Assembly: GCA_964514215.1 (NCBI GenBank) | Contig: CAZEPW010000003.1 | Span: 1 to 64,000, forward strand | Direction: 5' to 3' | DNA from: CAYQUC01 sp964514215 | GTDB taxonomy: Bacteria > Pseudomonadota > Gammaproteobacteria > UBA6429 > Thiohalophilaceae | Length of the DNA stretch: 64,000 bases | Shown here: positions 19,157-28,349 of the stretch, one piece after another | How positions within the stretch are numbered: position 1 is the stretch's first letter | Layout: each line of letters starts with the position of its first letter | Position numbers and translations under genes: made by a program | The notes under the pieces: generated by a model | Databases searched by the model: none | What the model was told of the DNA's origin: nothing | What the model saw: the letters and a program-made list of their open reading frames with translations, nothing else

Positions 19157-19663
19157 ATGGCTATTCCAGCATATATGTGGATTAAAGATGCGGTCGGTTC
19201 ACCAGCAGAACAAGGAAGTATTTCAATTGCCGGTAGTTGCGCAGTAGCAGGTCGAGAAGATACCGTTGAAGTAATTGCGTTTGATCATGAATTACGTATA
19301 CCAACTGACAGCATGCAAGGTGCTATCACCAGTACTCGTAAGCATGAACCATTAGTTATCACTAAGGGCTTTGATCGTGCTTCACCTTATTTGTATGAAG
19401 CTTGTGCAAATGGTGCGACTATTAATGAAATCGAAATCAAATGGTACGAAATTAATAGTACTGGTGATGAGGTTGCCTATTTTAGTCACATTCTTGAAGG
19501 TGTCAAAATTACTAATATCACACCTAAAATGCACAATTGTAAAGATTTAGATTTTGAACGTTTTCCACATCTTGAATCAGTCGCATTTAAATATGACACC
19601 ATTCATTGGACATATTTAGACGGTAACCTGAAAGTTACCGATTCTTGGACAGCAAGTCGGTAA
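19157..19663 (+). CDS. hcp: T6SS tube protein Hcp (TssD)
   Basis: Hcp hexamers stack into the inner tube that is fired out of the cell, and also carry or stabilise small effectors. The 168-residue protein shows the family start 'AIPAYMWIKDAVG' and the segments 'GSISIAGSCAVAGREDTVEV', 'HEPLVITKGFDRASPYLYEA' and 'WEINSTG'-like 'WYEINSTGDEVAYFSHIL'. There is no C-terminal effector extension. It has its own strong RBS. A palindrome lies before it and a strong terminator after it, so it probably forms a separately stabilised, abundant transcript segment. Confidence 0.98.
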   Translation: MAIPAYMWIKDAVGSPAEQGSISIAGSCAVAGREDTVEVIAFDHELRIPTDSMQGAITSTRKHEPLVITKGFDRASPYLYEACANGATINEIEIKWYEINSTGDEVAYFSHILEGVKITNITPKMHNCKDLDFERFPHLESVAFKYDTIHWTYLDGNLKVTDSWTASR

Positions 19664-19669
19664 TTAACT

Positions 19670-19704
19670 AAAAGGGTATGACAAAAATCATACCCTTTTT
19701 GTTT
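19670..19704 (+). terminator. Rho-independent terminator after hcp
   Basis: A perfect 12-bp stem (AAAAGGGTATGA with TCATACCCTTTT) closes a 6-nt A-rich loop and runs into T5-G-T4. It starts 7 bp after the hcp stop and ends 17 bp before tssE. Read-through must occur, or tssE must have another promoter. This is the clearest intrinsic terminator in the window. Confidence 0.9.
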
Positions 19705-19720
19705 TACAGGAAGCTGTCAG

Positions 19721-20143
19721 ATGCATCATGCACTATTTGAAATTCTTACGGGAAAATATGCAGATGGTCGAGAGATTTCTAATATCCCATCTGAATATGA
19801 TGTAACCGTTAGTATTAAGGATCATTTAACTCGCTTGTTAAATGCTCGTTTAGGCGCCATGGAACATCTTCCTGACTATGGTTTGCCTGATATTTCACAT
19901 ATGTATCAGAAACTACCTTATTCACTTGATGATATGGTAGAAGCGATAAAAAACAGTATTTTGAAGTATGAGCCTCGCTTAAAACAAGTCGATGTTATGT
20001 ATAAACCCATGAGTGGGGCAGATTGTATTTTGCATCTTGCTGTAAACGCTCGTTTGCCAACGGGACATTATGTTCAATTCGAAACATATTTTATGTCAGG
20101 CGGGTATGCGCGTGTTGAACAAGGGATAACTAAGAGTCAGTAG
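19721..20143 (+). CDS. tssE: T6SS baseplate wedge protein TssE (gp25-like)
   Basis: TssE is the gp25-like wedge protein that nucleates sheath polymerisation. The 140-residue protein has the family's central 'HLTRLLNARLGAMEHLPDYGLPD' region (quoted in part: residues about 34-56) and the later 'IKNSILKYEPRLKQVDV' with the conserved E-P-R-L core. An RBS (AGGAAG) lies 9-10 nt before the ATG. It follows the hcp terminator and is 2 bp upstream of tssF. Confidence 0.95.
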   Translation: MHHALFEILTGKYADGREISNIPSEYDVTVSIKDHLTRLLNARLGAMEHLPDYGLPDISHMYQKLPYSLDDMVEAIKNSILKYEPRLKQVDVMYKPMSGADCILHLAVNARLPTGHYVQFETYFMSGGYARVEQGITKSQ

Positions 20144-20145
20144 TT

Positions 20146-21879
20146 ATGCGAGAATATTACGAAGCCGAATTAAGATTATTACATGAATCAGCACAGGAAT
20201 TTGCAAAAGCATATCCTGAACAGGCTGGTATGCTTAATCTTAATGAACTAAAAGATCGTGATCCTTATATTGAACGTTTACTTGAAGGTATGGCATACCT
20301 TACAGCTCAAATTAGACAACATATTGATGATGACATACCAGAAATAAGTGAAAACTTGTTATATCAATTATGGCCGCATTTTTTACGACCATATCCTTCA
20401 TCAACAATAATTCAATTCATGCCACGGATAGGGCAGTTACAACAATCTCAGTTAATTAATAAAGGAACTGTGCTGCTATCAGCACCTACTGGTGATGAGC
20501 GTGTTATTTGCCGATTTGGATCAACGGTGGATGTGACGCTTAACCCCATTCGTCTTTCTCGAGTTTCATTAAGTGAGCCAGCGGGTGGCGGTACTCAATT
20601 AAAATTTACATTTCAACTTGATAGTGGTGTATCTGCTGCTGATATTGATCTTTCTAATTTGAAAGTTCATATCCACGCTGATCCTGCATTAGCTTTATTA
20701 TTGCACCATCAATTTACCGGTGAATTACAACGAGTTCATTTATCATTTCCTGATGAACCTACCGTGATGCCACATAATCTAGGTGCACAGAAATGTGTTA
20801 CAGCAAGTCATTTTGATATGGATGCTTCAATGTTGCCTATTAATGGACGAAGCTTCCATGGTTTTCATTTATTACAGGACTTTTTTAATTTTCGTGAAAA
20901 ATACATGTTTTTCACTATTAATGGAATTGAAAAAGTCACTTGGCCAGATTCTACATCACAATTTGAAATTGATTTTAAAATCAAAGCAATTTTACCTCAA
21001 GATCATAGTTTAACCAAAGATAACTTTTTGCTTCATTGTAGTCCGGCGGTTAATTTGTTTGAACAAACAAGTGAACCAATTAATCTGACTCATAAGCGTT
21101 CAGCTTATCCAGTTATTGCTGATCTTGCTTCACGAGATGGCACTGAAGTGTATAGTGTTGACAAAGTTATCGGTGTTGATGCTGAAAATGGCGAGCAGTA
21201 TGAATATTTTCCAATGTACACTTTTCAGCATCGTCGAAAAGGTGGACGTTATTACCATTGTAACCGAAGGCTTTTAGGTACCGGGCGTCCTGAGACTTAT
21301 TTATCGATTGGTGGGGTATCTACCTTTCGTGCTGAAATGTTGTCTTGTGTTATTACTGCTACTAACGGCAGTTACCCAAGGCGATACATACGTGAAAATC
21401 AAGTGAGTACACCATCTGTTGATTTTCCATCGTATGCATCATTTAAGAATTTAACTCGACCATCAATTATGTATCCACCTCCTGAACGCGGTAGATTTCA
21501 ATGGGATTTAATTTCGCACCTATCATTAAATTATAGCTCTTTAGCATCTCTTGAGGTCTTACGTCGGGTATTAAGTTTATATGATTGGAGCAATGACGAA
21601 CAAAATTCACGACGCATTAACGGCATTCAGAATATTGAAATTGAATCAATTGAACGTATTCGACGAGGTGCTATATTGCGTGGATTAGAGATCACATTAA
21701 CTGTGCATGAAGATCGATATCGTTCAATTTCAGATATTCATTTATTCGGTATGGTGTTACATCATTTCTTTAGTATGTATGCGGCAATTAACTGTTTCGT
21801 GTTAACTAAAGTTAACTGTCATCCATCTAATAAGGTATTAAAATGGGAACCACTAGTCGGCGAAAACTCCCCAATATAA
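20146..21879 (+). CDS. tssF: T6SS baseplate protein TssF
   Basis: TssF forms the baseplate wedge with TssG, TssE and TssK. The 577-residue protein starts with the family motif 'YYEAELRLLHESAQEFAKAYP' (residues 4-24), followed by 'DPYIERLLEGMAYLTAQIRQ'. The C-terminal 'RGLEITLTVHEDRY', 'LFGMVLHHFFSMYAAINCF' segments are typical. Its last 37 bases overlap the start of tssG, so the two are probably translated as a coupled pair, in line with their 2:1 complex. Confidence 0.96.
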   Translation: MREYYEAELRLLHESAQEFAKAYPEQAGMLNLNELKDRDPYIERLLEGMAYLTAQIRQHIDDDIPEISENLLYQLWPHFLRPYPSSTIIQFMPRIGQLQQSQLINKGTVLLSAPTGDERVICRFGSTVDVTLNPIRLSRVSLSEPAGGGTQLKFTFQLDSGVSAADIDLSNLKVHIHADPALALLLHHQFTGELQRVHLSFPDEPTVMPHNLGAQKCVTASHFDMDASMLPINGRSFHGFHLLQDFFNFREKYMFFTINGIEKVTWPDSTSQFEIDFKIKAILPQDHSLTKDNFLLHCSPAVNLFEQTSEPINLTHKRSAYPVIADLASRDGTEVYSVDKVIGVDAENGEQYEYFPMYTFQHRRKGGRYYHCNRRLLGTGRPETYLSIGGVSTFRAEMLSCVITATNGSYPRRYIRENQVSTPSVDFPSYASFKNLTRPSIMYPPPERGRFQWDLISHLSLNYSSLASLEVLRRVLSLYDWSNDEQNSRRINGIQNIEIESIERIRRGAILRGLEITLTVHEDRYRSISDIHLFGMVLHHFFSMYAAINCFVLTKVNCHPSNKVLKWEPLVGENSPI

Positions 21880-22877
21880 TATATGACGTATTAAGAAATG
21901 CGCCAGAATTTGAATTTTTTCAAGCAATTCGTTTGTTGGAAGATTCATGGCATGGACATGGGACAGTTCGACAGGGATTAGATAAGTGGATTCGCATGCG
22001 ACCGGCTTCAGAAATTAGTTTTCCTGGTGCAGATATTCGACGATGCAAACTTGGTGAGGATAATAAATTTGATTTGCAGTTGAATTTTATGGGCTTATAC
22101 GGTGTTGATGCTGTCGTTCCAAATTATTTTACTGAATTTATAGCGCGTGATGATGAATCAAGCGAGGCAATGCGAAAGTTTATTGATATCTTTTGTCATC
22201 GATTGTATTCGCAATTTTATTTGGCTTGGAAAAAATACCGTCCTTTTACGCATTTAGAACAAGAGGATTCGCCTTATTTGCATTACTTAGCGGCATTGTC
22301 GGGAAATGTTGTTACTGATTCTGATTCTGTTGAAATGGGTTACAGCGGAGCCATTGGTTCTCGGGTACGAAGTGCTACGGCATTGTCTGGGGTGTTATCG
22401 GATTTTATGGGAAATGTGCCTGTTAAAATTGATCAGTTTGTTACTCGTTGGATTAAAATTGATGAACAAGTTGAATTAGGTGTAGATGGAGAAAATGCTT
22501 TTTGTTTAGGTGATAATACCATTCTTGGAAATGAAGTTTTAGACATTAGTGGTAAAATCGATATTGTTATTGGTCCAATGCAAAGTGATCAAGTTAATGG
22601 TTTACTACCCGGGCATAGCCGGGCTCGTGAATTAGGGAGCTTAGTGGATCGCTTTATGGATCCGACAATGAATTTCGATGTATTGCTTAAAGTTGAGCCA
22701 TCAAAAGGAATCGGTATTTATTTAGGTGCAAAGGATGTTGTATTAGGTTGGTCTACAGTACTCGGCACAGCATCTAGCTCGAGTTATGATATACGTTTAC
22801 CCGGTAAAAATTTCGCGGTAAAAAATAATAATGATAATATAAATAGTGTTAGCGAAAAACTTGATGAAGTTGCATAA
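21843..22877 (+). CDS. tssG: T6SS baseplate protein TssG
   Basis: TssG is the clamp protein of the baseplate wedge. The 344-residue protein has the characteristic 'FEFFQAIRLLE' at about 18-28, 'FPGADI', 'LNFMGLYGVDAVVPNYF', and 'FCHRLYSQFYLAWKKYRP'. The ATG lies inside the 3' end of tssF in another frame, with only a weak AAGG upstream. The length is normal. Confidence 0.95.
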   Translation: MGTTSRRKLPNIIYDVLRNAPEFEFFQAIRLLEDSWHGHGTVRQGLDKWIRMRPASEISFPGADIRRCKLGEDNKFDLQLNFMGLYGVDAVVPNYFTEFIARDDESSEAMRKFIDIFCHRLYSQFYLAWKKYRPFTHLEQEDSPYLHYLAALSGNVVTDSDSVEMGYSGAIGSRVRSATALSGVLSDFMGNVPVKIDQFVTRWIKIDEQVELGVDGENAFCLGDNTILGNEVLDISGKIDIVIGPMQSDQVNGLLPGHSRARELGSLVDRFMDPTMNFDVLLKVEPSKGIGIYLGAKDVVLGWSTVLGTASSSSYDIRLPGKNFAVKNNNDNINSVSEKLDEVA

Positions 22878-22912
22878 GCAATTTAATGACAAAATGATAA
22901 AAGGAAAATATT

Positions 22913-25732
22913 GTGAATAATCAAGATGTTCGAGTATTGCTCGAAAGGTTAAATGATCGTACCGCAACAGCGATTGAAGATGCTGCTGCATTTGCGAGTA
23001 CTAGAACGCATTATGAAATTACGATAGAACATTTAATGATAAAGTTGCTAGAAGATGGTGGCGGAGATCTTGAGCTAATATTTGATTTTTTTGGGATTGA
23101 TGTTGATAAACTCTGGCAGGAAATGTTAGAAAATTTATCGCGGCAGCGTGCTAATAATTCGGGTAAACCTTCATTCTCACCCTTGTTATTTCAATGGTTT
23201 GAACGTGCTTGGACAGCGGCAACATTATATTACGATGAAAACCGAATTCGTTCGGCAATGTTATTAGATGCGTTAATTCAATTATCACCATTATTACCAG
23301 GAACTGCCTTTAATGAATTAGATGGAATTTCTCTCGATAAATTACGCAGCCAATATGCGGTAATTGTTGAAGGATCAAGTGAAGCCCAAAAAGATAACCG
23401 GTTTAATATTTCACCCGATGAAGCTGATGATGTATTAGTACCTAAAGAAACTAAATCTTCGACTAAAACAGCAAGTGGCCAAAATGCTGAATCAGCGTTA
23501 AGTCGTTTTACCGAGAACGTCACATACAAAGCAGCATCCGGTAAGATTGATCCTGTTTTAGGGCGAGACGAAGAAATTCGTTTAATGATTGATATTTTAA
23601 GTCGTCGAAGAAAAAATAATCCCATATTGGTAGGTGAACCCGGTGTTGGTAAAACTGCGCTGGTGGAAGGTTTTGCTTTACGTATAGCCCATGAAACCGT
23701 TCCCGATGATTTAAAAGGTGTCCAGGTTCATACCTTGGATCTTGGTTTATTACAAGCTGGTGCTGGTGTTAAGGGGGAGTTTGAAAAACGCTTAAAGCAA
23801 GTAATAACTGAAGTAAAAGATTCTGCTATTCCTATTATAATGTTTATCGATGAAGCTCATACTTTAATTGGTGCTGGCGGTGAGGCTGGCATGAGTGATG
23901 CTGCCAATTTATTAAAACCTGCTTTGGCGCGTGGTGAATTACGAACAATTGCAGCAACGACATGGTCTGAATATAAAAAATATTTTGAACGAGATGCTGC
24001 ACTTGAAAGAAGATTTCAGATAGTGAAAGTAGAAGAACCTTCCATTGAAAATGCAATCGTGATGTTAAACGGTTTAAAAGTTCACTATCAAACACATCAT
24101 GGTATTTTAATCACAGATGATGCGGTAGAAACCGCTGTACATTTGTCTAGTCGGTATATAACAGGGCGTTTTTTACCGGATAAGGCCATTGATCTGTTGG
24201 ATACGGCTTCTGCTCGAATTCGAATGGGTCAAGCAGCAAAACCAGCTTCAATTGAATCTGCTGAAAGCCATGTCGAATATATTGAACGTCGTTTAGGCCA
24301 TTTAGCCAGTGAACAAAAAAGTGGCTTAGAAGTAAATGAACTTTTAAAATCTGAGCTCGAAAAAGATTTAAAAGAAACCAAATCCAAATTAGCAACGCAG
24401 CTGGAACAATGGGAAAAAGAACGCGAATTGGTTAGTCACATCCAAGAGCATCGAGATCAGCTAACTTCAAAGTATGAAGATAATACTGATGAAAATGATC
24501 CGAATATTGTTGAGTTAAAATCTAACTCTTTAAAAATTAGAGATGATCTTGCTCAGCTACAAGGTGAATCACCGATGGTACAGGCTGAAGTTAATGGCGC
24601 TGCTATCGCAGAAATAATAGCAGATTGGACGGGAGTACCTGTCGGTAAAATGCTAAAGAATGACTTAGTGTCTTTAATGGAATTAGAGGATAGGTTGCGA
24701 CTTAGAGTGATAGGTCAAGATGACGCCATTTCAGCTATTGCACGCTCAATTAGAACCTCAAAGGCTGGTTTATCAAATGATGAAACGCCATTAGGAGTAT
24801 TTTTACTTGCCGGGCCGAGTGGCGTAGGTAAAACTGAAACCGCTCGACTGATAGCGGATGAAATGTTTGGTAGTGAACGATCATTAGTTACGATTAATAT
24901 GAGTGAATACCAAGAAGCCCATACCGTATCTCAACTTAAAGGCTCACCTCCTGGTTATGTTGGATATGGTGAAGGCGGGATATTAACTGAAGCCGTTCGT
25001 AAAAAACCTTATTCGCTTGTTTTACTAGACGAAGTAGAAAAAGCTCATGCGGATGTAATGAATTTATTTTATCAAGTATTTGATCGAGGATTTATGCGCG
25101 ATGGTGAAGGGCGTGAAATTGATTTTAAAAATACCATCATAATCATGACTTCAAATTTGGGGACAAATGAAATTGTGGATGCTTTTACTCCTGATGATGA
25201 AATCGATCCTGTTGAGAATAGCCCTGAAACTGAAAGTACTACAGAAAATAATAATGTAGAAACTGAAAAAGAAGAATGGCAAGAACCATCATTGTCTAAA
25301 CTTAAAGAAACCATTCAAGCTGCACTGCTAACGCATTTTGCTCCTGCGTTATTAGGTCGAATGCAAGTTATACCCTACCGCCCATTAAGTGCTGAGGCAT
25401 TACAAGCCATTGTTGCAATAAAATTAGATGCTGTGGCGCAACGTATTAATAAAGCCCATAATATAGCTATGCGCTGTGAACCCAGTGTTTTTAAGTATTT
25501 GGCAGATCAATGTACTCAACCTGAAACCGGGGCTCGTTTTATTAATGCATTGATTGAGCAACAACTTTTACCTGAAATTTCGCGCAGTTTATTACAGTTT
25601 ATGGCTGATGACGACATACCTGATGTTTTATCACTTGAGCTTGATGACAAGGGTCAAATGTCAGTCTTGTTTTCTGATGTAATGGCAGAAGATGATGATA
25701 CTGTAGCCGCGGAAGAAGAAATTAGCGCATAA
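22913..25732 (+). CDS. tssH: T6SS sheath-recycling ATPase TssH (ClpV)
   Basis: ClpV is a hexameric AAA+ ATPase that disassembles contracted TssBC sheaths. The 939-residue protein starts at a GTG preceded by AAAGGA. It has an N-terminal ClpN-like domain (about 8-150) and two AAA+ modules. The first has Walker A GEPGVGKT (about 240) and Walker B 'IMFIDEAH'. The second has GPSGVGKT (about 633) and 'LVLLDEVEKAH'. A ClpB-type middle coiled coil lies between them, and an acidic insertion ('ENSPETESTTENNNVETEKE') at about 765-785 is unusual in its acidity. ClpB itself is less likely given the T6SS context. Confidence 0.96.
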   Translation: MNNQDVRVLLERLNDRTATAIEDAAAFASTRTHYEITIEHLMIKLLEDGGGDLELIFDFFGIDVDKLWQEMLENLSRQRANNSGKPSFSPLLFQWFERAWTAATLYYDENRIRSAMLLDALIQLSPLLPGTAFNELDGISLDKLRSQYAVIVEGSSEAQKDNRFNISPDEADDVLVPKETKSSTKTASGQNAESALSRFTENVTYKAASGKIDPVLGRDEEIRLMIDILSRRRKNNPILVGEPGVGKTALVEGFALRIAHETVPDDLKGVQVHTLDLGLLQAGAGVKGEFEKRLKQVITEVKDSAIPIIMFIDEAHTLIGAGGEAGMSDAANLLKPALARGELRTIAATTWSEYKKYFERDAALERRFQIVKVEEPSIENAIVMLNGLKVHYQTHHGILITDDAVETAVHLSSRYITGRFLPDKAIDLLDTASARIRMGQAAKPASIESAESHVEYIERRLGHLASEQKSGLEVNELLKSELEKDLKETKSKLATQLEQWEKERELVSHIQEHRDQLTSKYEDNTDENDPNIVELKSNSLKIRDDLAQLQGESPMVQAEVNGAAIAEIIADWTGVPVGKMLKNDLVSLMELEDRLRLRVIGQDDAISAIARSIRTSKAGLSNDETPLGVFLLAGPSGVGKTETARLIADEMFGSERSLVTINMSEYQEAHTVSQLKGSPPGYVGYGEGGILTEAVRKKPYSLVLLDEVEKAHADVMNLFYQVFDRGFMRDGEGREIDFKNTIIIMTSNLGTNEIVDAFTPDDEIDPVENSPETESTTENNNVETEKEEWQEPSLSKLKETIQAALLTHFAPALLGRMQVIPYRPLSAEALQAIVAIKLDAVAQRINKAHNIAMRCEPSVFKYLADQCTQPETGARFINALIEQQLLPEISRSLLQFMADDDIPDVLSLELDDKGQMSVLFSDVMAEDDDTVAAEEEISA

Positions 25733-25763
25733 ATTTTGTTAACAGAGAAGCAATTTAAATATT

Positions 25764-27848
25764 ATGGATAATATAAATAGCAATGTCATGTCGGGGCAAT
25801 TAAATATAGCCGCTGCGAATGAAAGCCAATTCTTTTTAAATGTTAACGGTGTTCCTGATAACATTCTAACTGTATTGGATTTTAAATGTATTAATAATGG
25901 TATCTCAGATGATTATCAATACAGAATTAACGTATTGGTTGAATCAAAACTAAAAGCAAAAGATATTATTGGTAAACTCGCCAAATTTGATATGCTGTGG
26001 GATGCTGATAGTGTTTATGTTCATGGCATTTGCACTGGGGTTGATGAATGCGGTTCTATTTATAATGGCGAAGAATATGTCATTGAAATATCATCACCAA
26101 TATCGGTTCTTAAAAATACTCAAAAAAATCGAGTCTTTTTAAATAAAGACATAAAAATGATTATTGACGATATATTGTTAGATGCTGGATTTGGTGCATC
26201 GGATTATATTTTTAAATTATCGGCAAGTTATTCAGTTTATGAATATATGGTTCAATATAATGAATCTGATTTAAGTTTTCTGCTAAGACAATTATCGCAT
26301 CATGGAATTTATTTTAGGTTTGAACAAACTAGCTCAAATGTAAAAATTATTTTTCATGATGAGATAAACGATATTCCGATGTTGGATGGGCCTAATGAAT
26401 TAATGTTTCAAGAACGTTCAGGGCAAATTAGGAGTGTTGAAACTGTTTCTTCAATTCGGCAACAAGGTAATTTGATCACTGAAGAAATATTGTTAAAAGA
26501 TTATAATTACCGTACACCGGAATCCGATTTGATGATTTCATCTAAATCGAGTTCAGATATTAATAGCACGGGTTTAGATTATAAATATGGTTATCATTAT
26601 CAAACAATTGATCAAGGAGAATATTTTTCGACAGTTATACAGCAATCTTTAGAGTGGCAACGAAAAACCTATGTTGCAGATACTGATTGTCGAGGACTGG
26701 TTCCGGGGGTTAAATTTACTTTAACTGACCATCCTGTTTCTGAACTTAATGGTGACTATCTGGTTATTGAGATTGAAGTTAGTGGTTCTCAAAGACACAG
26801 TGTTACTTCTGACGATACAGTAAAAAGTAAAACGTATTATAATCGAGTATTATTAATTCGTTCTGGTATTGAGTATCGTTCAATTATTCAAGACGATATA
26901 AAAATATACGGTAGTTTTACTACTAAAGTTGAAACGACCGGTGGTGATTACGCTTATCTGGATGAGCAAGGTCGCTACCGAGTGAGATTACCATTTGATA
27001 TTTCAAATAAACAAGATGGTGATGCCAGTCATGCGATTAGGCTGATGCAATTATCCTCAGGACAAAATTATGGGATGCATTTTCCATTACATGCCGGTAC
27101 AGAAGTTGTCATGACCTGTATCAATGGAGATGTTAATCGACCATTATTATTGGGGATGATTAGTAATCCTGATACTCCAAGTACAGTGACGGCAGCTAAT
27201 TCTTCTCAAAATGTTTTACGTACTTGGGGCGGTAATGAACTAGCAATGGAAGACCGAGCTTCTAAAGAACAAATTAATTTATTTACTCGAGATAAAAATA
27301 ATATTCTGACTTTAAGCGCCGAAGATGATGGCCATAATATTCGATTAGCCACAGAACAAGGTGAAATGGAAATATACGCTGAAAAAACACTGCTAATTGA
27401 GTCAGGTGATAGCCATACAATTCAGGCTGGTAATGAACATGTTGTTACTGTAGCAAATAATCAGCAACTTGTGACTAAAAACAATGAAATTGAACAACAG
27501 GCTGCTACAGATATTTTGTTAACGGCTGAAAAAAATATATTATGTGAAGCAGAGGAAAAAGATATAAATTTTAGTTCCGGTAAAGACATGATTACTAATA
27601 TTGACTCTAATTATTCAATAGAAGTGAAACAAAAAAATATTGAGATGTTAATTCCCGCAGGTAAATTTTCTGTTACTGCTGGCGCTGCAATTACTTTCTC
27701 AGGTAAAGGCGGCGGACCAATTCATATTGGTCAAGCATCCGGAAAAATTGAAGTATCAACTGGTGGTAATTTGTTATTAGATGGACCAAATATAACGATT
27801 AAAAGTGCCGCAATAAATATTAAAGCCGGAAGTATTGGCGGAAATTAG
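25764..27848 (+). CDS. vgrG: T6SS spike protein VgrG (TssI)
   Basis: VgrG trimers tip the Hcp tube and carry effectors. The 694-residue protein has a gp27-like base (about 25-385), then a gp5 OB-fold region with the motif 'YAYLDEQGRYRVRLPFD', and 'GMHFPLHAGTEVVMTCINGDVNRPLLLG'. A C-terminal beta-helix of about 200 residues follows, rich in short Ile/Leu/Asn repeats. The protein ends in a beta-helix with no enzymatic extension, so effectors must attach by adaptors or PAAR proteins. Three small associated genes follow directly. Confidence 0.96.
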   Translation: MDNINSNVMSGQLNIAAANESQFFLNVNGVPDNILTVLDFKCINNGISDDYQYRINVLVESKLKAKDIIGKLAKFDMLWDADSVYVHGICTGVDECGSIYNGEEYVIEISSPISVLKNTQKNRVFLNKDIKMIIDDILLDAGFGASDYIFKLSASYSVYEYMVQYNESDLSFLLRQLSHHGIYFRFEQTSSNVKIIFHDEINDIPMLDGPNELMFQERSGQIRSVETVSSIRQQGNLITEEILLKDYNYRTPESDLMISSKSSSDINSTGLDYKYGYHYQTIDQGEYFSTVIQQSLEWQRKTYVADTDCRGLVPGVKFTLTDHPVSELNGDYLVIEIEVSGSQRHSVTSDDTVKSKTYYNRVLLIRSGIEYRSIIQDDIKIYGSFTTKVETTGGDYAYLDEQGRYRVRLPFDISNKQDGDASHAIRLMQLSSGQNYGMHFPLHAGTEVVMTCINGDVNRPLLLGMISNPDTPSTVTAANSSQNVLRTWGGNELAMEDRASKEQINLFTRDKNNILTLSAEDDGHNIRLATEQGEMEIYAEKTLLIESGDSHTIQAGNEHVVTVANNQQLVTKNNEIEQQAATDILLTAEKNILCEAEEKDINFSSGKDMITNIDSNYSIEVKQKNIEMLIPAGKFSVTAGAAITFSGKGGGPIHIGQASGKIEVSTGGNLLLDGPNITIKSAAINIKAGSIGGN

Positions 27849-27888
27849 TTTTTAGTATTAATTTAACTGAATTTGTATGGAGAACTAT

Positions 27889-28335
27889 ATGACTAATGTA
27901 ATATATAAAATTAGCAACAATAAAGATACAGTTGTTTCTAATGATAATCATCAAATTATGACCGTCACTGCAGTTATCAATGCGGAGGCAACATCATTGC
28001 TTACTATTGAAGAAATGAATTTTGATTCAGATTTTATTCATGCTTCTTCTGTGCCGAGTTTGGAGATTGGTGATCAAGTGATTGTCCAAGAAATTTCAGG
28101 TTTATTTATTATAACCGATAAATTACGTAATAAAGAGGATAAACCTACAGTAGGTTTTGAAGTGGATGATGACGGTAGTTTAAGCATTGTTTCTGATGTT
28201 AAGCTTACTTTGAGAACAACGAATGCCAAAATAGATATTTTTGAAAACGGTAAGATTTTGATTAATGGTAGTGAAGTTTATTCACAATCTAATGGCATAA
28301 ATCGAATTCAAGGAAAAAGCATCGAGTTAAATTAA
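27889..28335 (+). CDS. VgrG-associated DUF6484-like protein
   Basis: I chose the ATG at 27889 because GGAG lies 6 nt before it; the ATG at 27877 overlaps this RBS. The 148-residue protein has an OB-like central part ('IGDQVIVQEISGLFIIT') and a beta-helix-like C-terminus containing 'ENGKILINGSEVYSQSNGIN' and 'IQGKSIELN'. This ending matches my memory of DUF6484 proteins, which lie next to vgrG and DUF2169 genes. It may extend or cap the spike in place of a PAAR protein. The function is unknown. Confidence 0.6.
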   Translation: MTNVIYKISNNKDTVVSNDNHQIMTVTAVINAEATSLLTIEEMNFDSDFIHASSVPSLEIGDQVIVQEISGLFIITDKLRNKEDKPTVGFEVDDDGSLSIVSDVKLTLRTTNAKIDIFENGKILINGSEVYSQSNGINRIQGKSIELN

Positions 28336-28349
28336 TATTGTACTGAGTT

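Noticed and set aside
25764..27848. VgrG with a fused effector domain
   Set aside because: The C-terminus is a repetitive beta-helix of normal length, with no catalytic-looking extension.
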